Assembly: GCA_016865505.2 (NCBI GenBank)
Contig: AP025252.1
Coordinates: forward strand, 1,302,001-1,366,000
Source of the DNA: Bryobacterales bacterium F-183
GTDB lineage: Bacteria; Acidobacteriota; Terriglobia; Bryobacterales; Bryobacteraceae
Direction of reading: 5' to 3'
DNA: 64,000 nucleotides
Numbering within the stretch: the first letter of the stretch is position 1; every line of letters starts with the position of its first letter. The notes below the pieces were generated by a model, which searched no databases, was not told the origin of the DNA, and was given only the letters and a program-made list of their open reading frames with translations. A program made the position numbers and the translations under genes. Below are positions 17,834 through 26,213 of the stretch, one piece after another.

Positions 17834-18085
17834 TCATTCGTGATTATCTCCGCTGTCCTGCTCCTGCTTCTTTTCCCGTAGCTTTCGCTTGGCCTCCAGG
17901 ACATGGCGCTTTTGCGGCTGTAGCGACGACTCAACGTCAAGCACAGCATTGCCGACGCTGCGGTACAAACTGTCACTCTTGCTGGTGAGAATCAGATCAC
18001 CGCGATCCTCCATGCGCCGCAGCACAAGGTGGAACAGCCACACCAACAGCAACACGCCTACGATCACGCCAGCAAAGTACATCAT
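17834..18085 (-). CDS. Small membrane protein of unknown function
   Basis: The 83-residue product has one N-terminal membrane helix (MMYFAGVIVGVLLLVWLFHLVL) followed by a charged, largely helical cytoplasmic tail ending in KRKLREKKQEQDSG. It lies between the ends of the two toxin-antitoxin pairs, 3 bases after the first (convergent) and 25 bases after the second (same strand). No family is recognised; it could be a real gene on the basis of its clean membrane segment. Confidence 0.5.
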   Translation of the reverse strand: MMYFAGVIVGVLLLVWLFHLVLRRMEDRGDLILTSKSDSLYRSVGNAVLDVESSLQPQKRHVLEAKRKLREKKQEQDSGDNHE

Positions 18086-18110
18086 TCATCCTTACGATAG
18101 TCCAATCTCT

Positions 18111-18443
18111 CTACCATCGGGTCTTCAGCATGCGCTTTAGGTTTCGCTTACCACGCACAACCGCGATGATGCGGACAGGCACCGATGCTGGATCGTACAC
18201 AACAAGAAACGAATAGAGAGGGAAGAACAGCAAAGGCCGACGCGTTAGGTCCTTCCGGGAGTGACCTTGCCTAGGCATCGTAGCGAGGGATTGGAATAGC
18301 TGATAAAGCTCGGCTTCAATCCGGTCCGCCAAGTCAGTACTATCGACGGCGATGTGAGACCAGATTTCGAAAAGGTCCGTTGCGCTTCTAGCGAGAGCTG
18401 ATACAACTCCGCGGCCATTTAACGGCCTTGGGAACTTAGCCAC
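18111..18443 (-). CDS. ParE family toxin
   Basis: The 110-residue protein shows the ParE pattern: ARSATDLFEIWSHIAVDS, then ADRIEAELYQLFQSLATMPRQG, RRPLLFFPLYSFLVVYDP and the ending VRIIAVVRGKRNL. ParE toxins inhibit gyrase. Its ATG lies 25 bases inside the end of the upstream parD-like gene, so translation is coupled. The first ten residues are poorly conserved for the family, so the true start may be slightly later. Confidence 0.82.
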   Translation of the reverse strand: MAKFPRPLNGRGVVSALARSATDLFEIWSHIAVDSTDLADRIEAELYQLFQSLATMPRQGHSRKDLTRRPLLFFPLYSFLVVYDPASVPVRIIAVVRGKRNLKRMLKTRW

Positions 18444-18688
18444 TCCGCTTTTCGCCTCTGCATGTCAGCGCGTGACTCTTCGGGACTGAAAAACTCGCCT
18501 CGCTCATACTGAGCGACGCCACGTTCGATCTTCTCGGAGATCATCGATTTCTCGTCGTGCAGCAGGCCTTCTTCCGCACGAAGGACTTCAAGCGCTCGCG
18601 CGATGACATCCTCGGCACTCCCAAATGCGCCGGACTCGAGTGCATCGGCAATGAACTGTTCCTGCTCGGTACTTAGCGTGATCGTCAT
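18419..18688 (-). CDS. ParD-like antitoxin
   Basis: When started at ATG 18688 the product has 89 residues and begins MTITLSTEQEQFIADALESG, typical of ParD/CopG-type ribbon-helix-helix antitoxins. A C-terminal EKIERGVAQYERGEFFSPEE toxin-binding stretch follows. The frame extends to 18928, but that part is antisense to the permease and is not conserved. It sits 32 bases after the permease stop and immediately before the ParE gene. Confidence 0.82.
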   Translation of the reverse strand: MTITLSTEQEQFIADALESGAFGSAEDVIARALEVLRAEEGLLHDEKSMISEKIERGVAQYERGEFFSPEESRADMQRRKAEWLSSQGR

Positions 18689-18720
18689 CGATGGCCTACC
18701 TTCACATGCTAGCGCTTGCT

Positions 18721-20031
18721 TTATCCGTTCCCAAGATACGCGAACCGCAGCAGGAACAGCGCTGCCAGGACGTACGTCATCCAACTCAGCTCCCGTGCGC
18801 GACCCGAAAGCACGCGGATCAACACGAACGCCGTGAACCCGAATGCCAACCCATTCGCGATGCTGAACGACAGCGGAATCAGGATCATCGTCAGAAACGC
18901 CGGGATGCTCACCGCCGGGTACTCCCACTCGACCTCCGCCGCGTGCGTCGCCATCAGCGACCCTACGATCACCAGTGCCGGGGCCGTTGCCGCCGCCGGG
19001 ATCGCTCCCACCAATGGCGCCAGGAACAGTGCGATCAGGAACAGCAGTCCGGTCACGATGGACGTCACACCCGTGCGACCTCCGGCCACCACGCCTGCTG
19101 CACTTTCGATGTAGCTCACCACCGTCGAGGTGCCTGCCAGCGACCCGGTCACCGTTGCTGCAGCGTCACTCAGCAGAATGCGGTTCATGCGCGGGATCGT
19201 CTTCGTGTCGCCTGTGAAGAGCCCAGCCTTTGTACCCACCGCTACCAATGTGCCCACGTTGTCGAAAAGGTCTACAAAGAGAAAGACGAATACGATCTCC
19301 AGCAGTCCAATGCGCAATGCTCCGGGGATGTCCAACTGAAACGCCGTCGCCGTGATGTCCGCGATCGAGTACCACTGCGGGTTCCACTGCACCAGCCCGA
19401 ACACTGCGCCCAGAGCCGTCGTACCCAGGACTCCGATGAGCATCGCCGCGCGTACCCCCAGGGCCAGAAGTCCTGAGGTCAACACCAAGCCGAACATGGC
19501 CAGCAAGGTTGACGGATTGCGGAGGTCGCCGAGCGACACCAGGGTCGCCGGATGCGCCACCACCACTCCTGCGTTGCGCAGGCCGATGAAGGCGATGAAG
19601 AGTCCGATGCCTGCGGCCACCGCTGCGTACAGTTCGCGCGGAATCGCCGCGACGATGAGTTGCCGGATGCCGCTGAAGGTCAGGATCAAAAAGACCACGC
19701 CGGACAGGAACACCGCGCCCAGAGCCGTCTGCCACGGGATGCCCATACCCTTGCAGACCGTGTAGGTAAAGTAGGCGTTGAGTCCCATGCCGGGGGCGAG
19801 GGCGATGGGGTAGCGGGCGAAGGCACCCATTAAGATGCTGCCGACTGCCGCGGAAAAGCAGGTGGCGGCCACCACCGCTGCGAACGGCATCCCGGTCTCC
19901 CGCAGAATCGACGGGTTGACAAAGATGATGTACGCCATGGTGATGAACGTCGTACATCCGGCCAGGATCTCGGTGCGCCATGTAGTGTTCAGGCGCTGGA
20001 ACTCGAAGTACCGTTCTAGGCGTTCTCGCAT
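18721..20031 (-). CDS. NCS2/AzgA-type purine permease
   Basis: The 436-residue protein has about 12-14 membrane segments and the AzgA-subgroup signature. It starts MRERLERYFEFQRLNTTWRT, with TFITMAYIIFVNPSIL, ALAPGMGLNAYFTYTVC, LFVDLFDNVGTLVAVG and AGTSTVVSYIESAAGVVAGGRTG. This family imports adenine, guanine or hypoxanthine with protons across the inner membrane. ATG 20031 is chosen because family members start at this point; a few codons more are possible. No purine riboswitch fold is visible in the 5' region. Confidence 0.9.
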   Translation of the reverse strand: MRERLERYFEFQRLNTTWRTEILAGCTTFITMAYIIFVNPSILRETGMPFAAVVAATCFSAAVGSILMGAFARYPIALAPGMGLNAYFTYTVCKGMGIPWQTALGAVFLSGVVFLILTFSGIRQLIVAAIPRELYAAVAAGIGLFIAFIGLRNAGVVVAHPATLVSLGDLRNPSTLLAMFGLVLTSGLLALGVRAAMLIGVLGTTALGAVFGLVQWNPQWYSIADITATAFQLDIPGALRIGLLEIVFVFLFVDLFDNVGTLVAVGTKAGLFTGDTKTIPRMNRILLSDAAATVTGSLAGTSTVVSYIESAAGVVAGGRTGVTSIVTGLLFLIALFLAPLVGAIPAAATAPALVIVGSLMATHAAEVEWEYPAVSIPAFLTMILIPLSFSIANGLAFGFTAFVLIRVLSGRARELSWMTYVLAALFLLRFAYLGNG

Positions 20032-20227
20032 TAGCAAAAGGAAACCTACAGGGTACACTGATTACCTTTTGCGCGACGCTGCGTCCATTCGATCAGGAGA
20101 CTGTGGTTGGGGGACCACGACCCAAAGAATGTGCGTTCCTTGTTGTCAAATTCTGGCACTTTTGAAACCACACGTTCGCTCCTGGCATCCATCGAACTGA
20201 GAAACCGTATTGCAAGAAGTACGGCCG

Positions 20228-20233
20228 TATAAT
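20228..20233 (+). promoter_or_regulatory. Candidate -10 element for the HtrA gene
   Basis: A perfect TATAAT lies 52 bases before the GTG start at 20285. No good -35 box is seen at the proper distance. Its position inside the longer open frame (TTG 20210) argues for the downstream start. Confidence 0.4.
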
Positions 20234-20284
20234 GGTGGCAAGGCCTTCCAGCCGGAACCACCGAGGGAAAGGTTTACAACCCCT

Positions 20285-21901
20285 GTGTCACTGCTAGACA
20301 AGATTAAGCAGCAGAAGCTGCTCTCGTTCACCGTACTCCTGTTCACGTTAGCGACAGGAATTTTGATTGGAACTCTGATCGACCAAAGCGTTAGCGCCGA
20401 CACGAAAACCGCTGTGGCGCCGGACGCTACGCCCCTCGTCGTACCTCCTGTTGCGCAGATCGGCAACGACTTTACGCGTTTGGCGAAGAAGCTGGAACCG
20501 TCGGTTGTGTACATCACCGCCGAGACCGGCTCGACGCGCGAGTCCGCCAGCAACAACCGCAATCGCCAGGGTCAGCGGACACGTCCGCGGCCGAGCGAAG
20601 AGGATGAGGAAGACGAGCAGGGCAACCTGTTTGACTTCTTCCGTGGCGGTCCGTTCGGACAGCAGATGCCGCGCGCTCCGCGCCGTGCGTCGCAGTCCGG
20701 CACCGGCTTTATCGTCGACAAGAACGGCTACATCATCACCAATAATCATGTCGTCGAAAAGATGGACAAGATCAACGTGGTCATCCATGGCGACCCGGTT
20801 CGCCACAAGGCCAAGCTGATCGGTTCGGATTCGGAAACCGACATCGCGGTGTTGAAGATCGACGCCAAGAACCTGACCCCGGTCGTGATCGGCAACTCCG
20901 ACGGCGTACAGGTGGGCGATTGGTCGGTAGCGATCGGCTCCCCGTTCGGCCTCGAAGCCAGCGTGACGGCCGGCATCATTTCGGCGCTGGGTCGCGACCT
21001 TGACGGCGCGCAAGCGTTCCAGAGCTTCCTGCAGACCGACGCGGCGATCAATCCTGGCAACTCGGGTGGTCCGCTGCTGAATGTCCGCGGTGAAGTGATC
21101 GGCGTCAATACGATGATCGCGACGCGTTCGGGCGGCTATGAAGGCATCGGGTTCGCGCTGCCGAGCAACATGGCAGTGAAGGTGTACAACCAGATCATTC
21201 AGAACGGCCGTGTGACCCGTGGCTACATCGGCATCACCTGGAATCGCCGCCAGAAGGCGGAGACGCTGCGTGCGATGGGTGTCGATAGCGGCGTGTTTGT
21301 GGAAGATGTGTCCAAGGACGGTCCTGCCGACAAGGCCGGCATCAAGCCGAACGACATCATCGTGCTTCTCAACGGCAAGCCCGTGAAGGACGGCAACGAC
21401 CTGGTGAATCGCGTGGCGGACCTGCCCGTGGGTACGGTGGCGAGCGTCACTGTGGATCGCGACGGCAAGCGCATGGATCACAAGTTGACCATCGGCGATC
21501 GCGAAAAGGGCATGGCGGCTTTGACTGGCGCGCAAGCGGATCAGTTCAAAGAAGAGCCAGTGTCGCCGGAAGGTACGCCCGCCAAGTTCGGCATCAGCAT
21601 CCGCGACCTCTCTGCAGAAGAGAAGGAAGGGCTGAACACGCCGGATAAGAAGGGCATCCGCGTGGCTCGCGTCGAAGAGGACTCGTTCGCTGAAGAGATC
21701 GGCCTGCAGGAAAACGATGTGATCGTATGGATCAATCGTGTTCCCACCGGCTCTTTGGAAGATGTCCGCAAGGTGCAGGCTAAGCTGAAGCCGGGCGATG
21801 CCGTGGCGTTCGGTGTGATGCGTCCGCTGCCGGCGGGCATGGCTCGCGGCCGTGCGCAGTACACGCGCCTGACGCTGTCGGGAACGTTGAGCAAGCAGTA
21901 A
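20285..21901 (+). CDS. HtrA/DegP-type periplasmic serine protease with two PDZ domains
   Basis: The 538-residue protein has an N-terminal membrane anchor (LLSFTVLLFTLATGILIGTLI), a low-complexity acidic linker, then a trypsin-like domain. The catalytic triad is His155 (NNHVVEK), Asp186 (ETDIAVLKI) and Ser260 (NPGNSGGPLLN). Two PDZ domains follow, the first with RGYIGITW and the second with GIRVARVEEDSFAEEIGL. HtrA proteases degrade or refold damaged envelope proteins. GTG 20285 has AAAGG 12 bases upstream and lies after a TATAAT box; TTG 20210 is the alternative start. A terminator follows, so the gene is monocistronic. Confidence 0.93.
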   Translation: MSLLDKIKQQKLLSFTVLLFTLATGILIGTLIDQSVSADTKTAVAPDATPLVVPPVAQIGNDFTRLAKKLEPSVVYITAETGSTRESASNNRNRQGQRTRPRPSEEDEEDEQGNLFDFFRGGPFGQQMPRAPRRASQSGTGFIVDKNGYIITNNHVVEKMDKINVVIHGDPVRHKAKLIGSDSETDIAVLKIDAKNLTPVVIGNSDGVQVGDWSVAIGSPFGLEASVTAGIISALGRDLDGAQAFQSFLQTDAAINPGNSGGPLLNVRGEVIGVNTMIATRSGGYEGIGFALPSNMAVKVYNQIIQNGRVTRGYIGITWNRRQKAETLRAMGVDSGVFVEDVSKDGPADKAGIKPNDIIVLLNGKPVKDGNDLVNRVADLPVGTVASVTVDRDGKRMDHKLTIGDREKGMAALTGAQADQFKEEPVSPEGTPAKFGISIRDLSAEEKEGLNTPDKKGIRVARVEEDSFAEEIGLQENDVIVWINRVPTGSLEDVRKVQAKLKPGDAVAFGVMRPLPAGMARGRAQYTRLTLSGTLSKQ

Positions 21902-21928
21902 CAGAAATCCCAACTCCTAAGGGTAGGA

Positions 21929-21971
21929 AAGGCCGGAGTTCCCAGAAATGGGGCTCCGGCTTTTCTGTTTC
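21929..21971 (+). terminator. Rho-independent terminator after HtrA
   Basis: GCCGGAG at 21932 pairs with CTCCGGC at 21954, the inner part extended by CCCA/TGGG, and TTTTCTGTTT follows. It lies 30 bases past the stop codon. Confidence 0.85.
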
Positions 21972-22054
21972 CGCGATGCGTTATCTTTGATAAAAATCCA
22001 GTAGAACCGGCACCACGATGCGCCGGACTTTCCTCGTTGCAAACAAGGAGTCTG

Positions 22055-23254
22055 ATGAATCGACGTGCATTCCTCGCCACTGCAGGAGGCGGGGTCAGCC
22101 TATTTACCGCTTGCGACGCCCGCAAACAGGCGATCGCCGTACCTGCGGCGCCTTCACCCAAGATCGTTGTTCCGGCGTTACCGCCGATTCGCGCGCAAGT
22201 GGATCGCATGTTCCGCATCACGGTCTGCTTGCGGCCCTTCCGCGCGCAGGGTCCACGGATGGATGTGGAGACCGTTGGGGAAAAGCGCGTGGTCCACAAC
22301 TACGGCCATGGCGGTAGCGGATGGTCGCTTTCCTGGGGATCGAGCAGCATGGCGGTCGAAAAGGCGCTGGAGGGCGGCGGCGTGCGCGAGGTTGGCGTGA
22401 TCGGCTGCGGCGCCCTGGGGTTGACCTCCGCATTGCTGGCACAGCGGGCCGGCGTCAAGGTCACGATTTACGCCAAGGAGCGGCCGCCAGACGTACGGTC
22501 GTCGCGCGCAACAGGGTCCTGGACGCCGGATTCGCGAGTTGCGCTCGCGGATAAGGCAGGTGCGAATTTTCCAGCACTCTGGGAGGCGATGGCTCGCAAA
22601 TCCTGGAAAATGTACGAAGGCTATCTGGGCGCGGCAGGAGATCCGGTGGAGTGGCTCGACAGTTACATGCTGTCCGATCGAGGTCCCGGACGCCGGCCGC
22701 CAAATCCGGAGCGTACGGCAAAGCCGGAACTTGAGTTTGCGCGCTACAACCAGCGGCTGGACGACATCCTGCCGCAGATGGAACAGTTCGCCCCGGGTAC
22801 GCATCCGTTCCCCACGCAGTTTGCGGGTCGCGCATCGAACCTGACGTTCAACGTCGCCAGCCTGACGCGTACGCTCATCCAGGAGTTCCTAACAGAAGGC
22901 GGACGCATCGAACGCGCGGACTTCCAATCTCCCAATGAGCTGGCCGCATTGCCGCAACGGGTGTTAATCAACTGCACGGGTTACGGCGCGCGAGCATTGT
23001 GGAAGGACGAATCGATTGTTCCGGTACGAGGCCAGATCGCTTGGCTCATTCCGCAGCCGGAAGCGCGTTACGGACTCATCTACGACGGCGTCTATGTACT
23101 TTCACGCCGTGATGGCATCGTTGTGCAAGACGGTGGCATAGGCGAAATGGAAGGATACAACAACACGGATGAGACGCCGGATCGTGCCGCGGCAGAAGCA
23201 TCTGTCCGAAAAATTGCCACACTTTTTGATCGCATGGCTACAAAACGAAATTGA
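22055..23254 (+). CDS. D-amino-acid-oxidase-like flavoprotein with permuted domain order, exported
   Basis: AAGGAG lies 5 bases before ATG 22055. The 399-residue product begins MNRRAFLATAGGG, a Tat-like signal, followed by a possible lipobox ending in Cys20 (LFTAC). Residues 54-100 carry VCLRPFR and VVHNYGHGGSGWSLSWGSS, the motif that normally ends D-amino-acid oxidases (DAO). Only afterwards, at residues 113-122, comes the FAD-binding VGVIGCGALG that normally begins them. The remainder follows DAO order (GSWTPDSRV, LINCTGYGARALW, VPVRGQIAWL) and stops where the missing C-terminal motif would start. The presumed substrate-binding Arg is Arg60. It precedes the Rieske/cytochrome b genes and may feed electrons to the envelope, but whether it is an oxidase or dehydrogenase cannot be told. 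Confidence 0.8.
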   Translation: MNRRAFLATAGGGVSLFTACDARKQAIAVPAAPSPKIVVPALPPIRAQVDRMFRITVCLRPFRAQGPRMDVETVGEKRVVHNYGHGGSGWSLSWGSSSMAVEKALEGGGVREVGVIGCGALGLTSALLAQRAGVKVTIYAKERPPDVRSSRATGSWTPDSRVALADKAGANFPALWEAMARKSWKMYEGYLGAAGDPVEWLDSYMLSDRGPGRRPPNPERTAKPELEFARYNQRLDDILPQMEQFAPGTHPFPTQFAGRASNLTFNVASLTRTLIQEFLTEGGRIERADFQSPNELAALPQRVLINCTGYGARALWKDESIVPVRGQIAWLIPQPEARYGLIYDGVYVLSRRDGIVVQDGGIGEMEGYNNTDETPDRAAAEASVRKIATLFDRMATKRN

Positions 23255-23321
23255 CTTGAGTGTGGCCTCGATAGATACTGGCTATACCAATTTTTAGCCT
23301 CAGGGAGATCTTACGAGTTCC

Positions 23322-23792
23322 ATGACGACGCGACGGAGTTTTTCCGAGACGATGATCCACGTCTTCGGTGGATTGATCGGTCTGGTGTTATCCGGGTTGG
23401 GCGGTCTGTATTTGCTCACTCCGGCCAAGGGCAAGAAGTCAGGCGGATGGGTAGAAGCAGGCGACGCAACCAAACTCAAAACAGGCGAAGCGGAAGAGTT
23501 TGTGTTTGAGCGTACGCGCGTGGACGGTTGGCGCGTGATCAAGGAAAAGACCAGCGCCTGGGTGGTGAAGCAGTCGGAAAAAGAAGTGATCGCGCTGGCG
23601 CCGGGCTGCACGCATCTGGGATGCGCGTACCGCTATGAGGCTGCCAAGAAGAACTTTCTGTGCCCGTGCCATGTGTCGGAATTCGCGCTGGATGGCAAGG
23701 TGCTCTCCGGCCCCGCCCCACGCCCGCTCGATCGCTTTGAGTGCAAGGTCGAAAACGGACGCATCCTGCTGGGCGAAGTGAAGAAGGCGTAA
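23322..23792 (+). CDS. Rieske iron-sulfur subunit of a cytochrome bc complex
   Basis: A single N-terminal membrane anchor (IHVFGGLIGLVLSGLGGLYLL) is followed by the Rieske motifs CTHLGC and CPCHVSEF, which hold the 2Fe-2S cluster through two Cys and two His. The 156-residue length fits bc1/b6f Rieske proteins. It takes electrons from quinol in the bc complex. The cytochrome b gene starts 6 bases after its stop. Confidence 0.93.
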   Translation: MTTRRSFSETMIHVFGGLIGLVLSGLGGLYLLTPAKGKKSGGWVEAGDATKLKTGEAEEFVFERTRVDGWRVIKEKTSAWVVKQSEKEVIALAPGCTHLGCAYRYEAAKKNFLCPCHVSEFALDGKVLSGPAPRPLDRFECKVENGRILLGEVKKA

Positions 23793-23798
23793 ACCACC

Positions 23799-25364
23799 AT
23801 GAAAGCCATATTCGATTGGGTGGAAGAGCGCACTGGGCTCGGCGGCATCGTTTCGCATTTTCTGAACGAAGATATCCCGGCATCGAGCGGCTGGAAGCAC
23901 GTGCTCGGCAGCATGGCGATGTTCGCGTTTCTCCTTCAGGTGGTTACCGGCATCCTGCTGGCGTTGAACTACGCGCCGACCGTGGGTGAAGCGTACTCGA
24001 GCCTGAAGTACATTCTGACGGAGCTAACGGGCGGCCCCGTCATCCGGTCTATGCACCACTGGGGCGCCAGCATGATGATCATCGTCGTGGTGATGCATAT
24101 GTGCCAGGTGTTCCTGTGGGGCGCGTACAAACGTCCTCGCGAGGCCACGTGGATCGCTGGTGTCGTGCTGTTGCTTTTGACCTTGGCGTACGGCCTGACG
24201 GGTTACTTGCTGCCCTGGGACAACCGGGCGTACTGGGGCACGGTGGTGACAGTGCAAATCGCGGGCCAGGCGCCGGGCGCGGGTCCGTATGTACAGCGGT
24301 TGCTGGGCAGCGACGGCGGTGCAATCGGCGCAGTGACGTTTTCGCGCTTCTATGCCGCGCACGTGCTGATTCTGCCTCCCATCACGGCATTGATGATTGC
24401 CTTCCACGTCTACCTGGTGCGCAAGCACGGCGTCGCGCCGGAGCCGATGGAAACGGCGACCAAGAAGTTCTATCCGTCGCAGGTGTACAAAGATACGGTC
24501 GCGATCTTTCTGATGTTCTGCGTGCTGGTGGGTCTATCGATCGCCGCTTCGGTACCGCTGGGCCGCATGGCCGATCCGACGGACACCACGTACACGCCGC
24601 GCCCCGAATGGTACTTCCTATTCCTGTTCCAGTTGCTGAAGCTGTTTGAAGGTCCGCTGGAGTTGCTGGGTACGGTGGTGTTGCCGAACCTGGCAATTGT
24701 CGCGCTCTTCCTGGTGCCATTCATCGACCGCAGCAAGGTGGTGAACGTCAGCAAGCGGCTTGGGGCTTTTGCCGTACTGGGGCTTGCCGGCATCACCTGG
24801 GGCGCGCTGACGATGGCTGCGGTGAAGACCACGCCAATCGAGAACGAGTTCGCCAAAGCGCTCGACCGTCCCGTCGAAGCCTGGCAGACCCTGCCCGCCG
24901 ATGACGTAGCGGCCATCGGGTACTTCCAGCAGGCCAATTGCGGCAAGTGCCACGAGGCCCGCAAGACCGAGCGCGATGAGGAATGGCTGCTCGAACACTT
25001 CAATCAGAATGCCGGCAGCGTGTCTCTCCGTCCCGTGCAGTGGAAAGGCTTAGCCAAGTTCCACGGCAGGCTGAACGATACGCATCGCGCGGCGATGGAG
25101 CAGGGTGCCACTCCGGCATGGGCGCTAGCCGGCGCCGGTGTGTACCAGATGAACCAGTGCGGCGCATGCCACTTGCTGAAGGGCGTTGGAAATAAGATCG
25201 GTCCGGCAATTGACGGACTGGCCTTCCGGCGCGATAAGCCGTGGGTGGTGGAACATTTCGCCAACCCGCAGAAATTGTCGCCCGGCACGTCGATGCCGCC
25301 GTACAAATTCAATCCGGAACAGATGGAAAACATCACGCGTTACGTGATGATGATTCCCCGCTAA
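23799..25364 (+). CDS. Cytochrome b fused to a C-terminal di-heme cytochrome c
   Basis: The 521-residue protein starts as a full cytochrome b: SMAMFAFLLQVVTGILLALNY, the heme histidines in MHHWGASMMIIVVVMHM, LTGYLLPWDNRAYWG, FYAAHVLILPP and the Qo-site PEWYF. A long cytochrome b C-terminal half follows. After about residue 365 come two CxxCH heme motifs, NCGKCHEARK and QCGACHLLKG, the second followed by GTSMPPY, a cytochrome c ending with the Met ligand. With the Rieske subunit it makes a compact quinol:acceptor oxidoreductase in which cytochrome c1 is replaced by the fused domain. Such fusions are known in Acidobacteria and some Firmicutes. Confidence 0.93.
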   Translation: MKAIFDWVEERTGLGGIVSHFLNEDIPASSGWKHVLGSMAMFAFLLQVVTGILLALNYAPTVGEAYSSLKYILTELTGGPVIRSMHHWGASMMIIVVVMHMCQVFLWGAYKRPREATWIAGVVLLLLTLAYGLTGYLLPWDNRAYWGTVVTVQIAGQAPGAGPYVQRLLGSDGGAIGAVTFSRFYAAHVLILPPITALMIAFHVYLVRKHGVAPEPMETATKKFYPSQVYKDTVAIFLMFCVLVGLSIAASVPLGRMADPTDTTYTPRPEWYFLFLFQLLKLFEGPLELLGTVVLPNLAIVALFLVPFIDRSKVVNVSKRLGAFAVLGLAGITWGALTMAAVKTTPIENEFAKALDRPVEAWQTLPADDVAAIGYFQQANCGKCHEARKTERDEEWLLEHFNQNAGSVSLRPVQWKGLAKFHGRLNDTHRAAMEQGATPAWALAGAGVYQMNQCGACHLLKGVGNKIGPAIDGLAFRRDKPWVVEHFANPQKLSPGTSMPPYKFNPEQMENITRYVMMIPR

Positions 25365-25367
25365 TGC

Positions 25368-26105
25368 TTACTGGGTACGGCGCCTGCTGTTGCTGCGGCC
25401 GGCGCCGTACCACGTCGCACAAATCACCGCCGCCAGTTCCACCGGCAAGATCGAAACAGGTTCCGGAATCGTGGCGACATTCGACGGCGGATCGCTGGGC
25501 GTTCCTCCCTCGCCGCCAGGATCTGGAGGCTCCACCAATGCCGGCCGGAACCGAATGCTGCTTGCCACGATAAAGGCATTGCGAAGCTCAAAATACTTGA
25601 TGTCGCCCGCCGCGCGGGAAATCCCACGGTACGCACCGTTGTTTTCCTGTTGGGGCGTCTGAATGGGCGCGGACGACGCCAGGTTGTACGATTCCAAAAT
25701 TTCCAACGACGAGTTCAGCGCGACGATGGTTGGCGTAGTGCCCGCCACCGGCGCATAGTTGAAGAAGGCGCTGACCTGATCGGCGAGAGTGGGCAGTTCC
25801 AGCCGGATCCACGCGTTGTAGGCATTGTTCACGCCCATGTACATGTGGCCGTTCTCGCCCCACACGCCGTTGGCAGAGAGAAAGTACGTACCGGTGCCGA
25901 GAATCGCGCCAGCGCCCTTGCTGCCGCCCGCTGTGAAGACAATGCCAGTTTCCAGCACGACGGGTCCGTTGGTGACGCCGTACCCCATGCCTTGGCGGGA
26001 CGAGAGAGTTTCGAGGGTACCTGAGCCCTGCACGACCATTAGGTCCGCAAAAACGCCCGTAGCGGCCAAGGTAAATACCGGTACGAGCCGCGAAAATAGC
26101 TTCAT
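25368..26105 (-). CDS. PEP-CTERM exported protein
   Basis: ATG 26105 follows GAGGGAG. The 245-residue product has a Sec signal (MKLFSRLVPVFTLAATGVFA) and ends with a PEP-CTERM sorting tail: IPEPVSILPVELAA, a short hydrophobic stretch, then RSNSRRRTQ. Such proteins are processed by an exosortase, which is not in this window. The middle has beta-strand character (LMVVQGSGTLETLSS, AWIRLELPTLAD) but no recognised domain. It is the last of three leftward genes, about 110 bases after DUF1501. Confidence 0.8.
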   Translation of the reverse strand: MKLFSRLVPVFTLAATGVFADLMVVQGSGTLETLSSRQGMGYGVTNGPVVLETGIVFTAGGSKGAGAILGTGTYFLSANGVWGENGHMYMGVNNAYNAWIRLELPTLADQVSAFFNYAPVAGTTPTIVALNSSLEILESYNLASSAPIQTPQQENNGAYRGISRAAGDIKYFELRNAFIVASSIRFRPALVEPPDPGGEGGTPSDPPSNVATIPEPVSILPVELAAVICATWYGAGRSNSRRRTQ

Positions 26106-26213
26106 CCGCGTGCTCCCTCTGTGGACTGCTGCCAGTTTTGTTTTACACCAGCAGAACAATCCTACCCGAGAAATGCGCCCGTGTGTGACGGATTTACCGC
26201 AATATTCTGTGGA

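Noticed and set aside
20032-20227. Purine riboswitch upstream of the purine permease
   Set aside because: The conserved loop-loop pattern of that riboswitch is not present in the upstream sequence.
20348-21913. A 521-codon open frame antisense to the HtrA gene
   Set aside because: It mirrors the coding strand with biased composition, has no recognisable motifs, and the sense strand carries a complete HtrA protein. Long antisense frames are common in GC-rich DNA; similar ones lie opposite pepA (50414-51940) and the DUF1553 gene (28445-30178).
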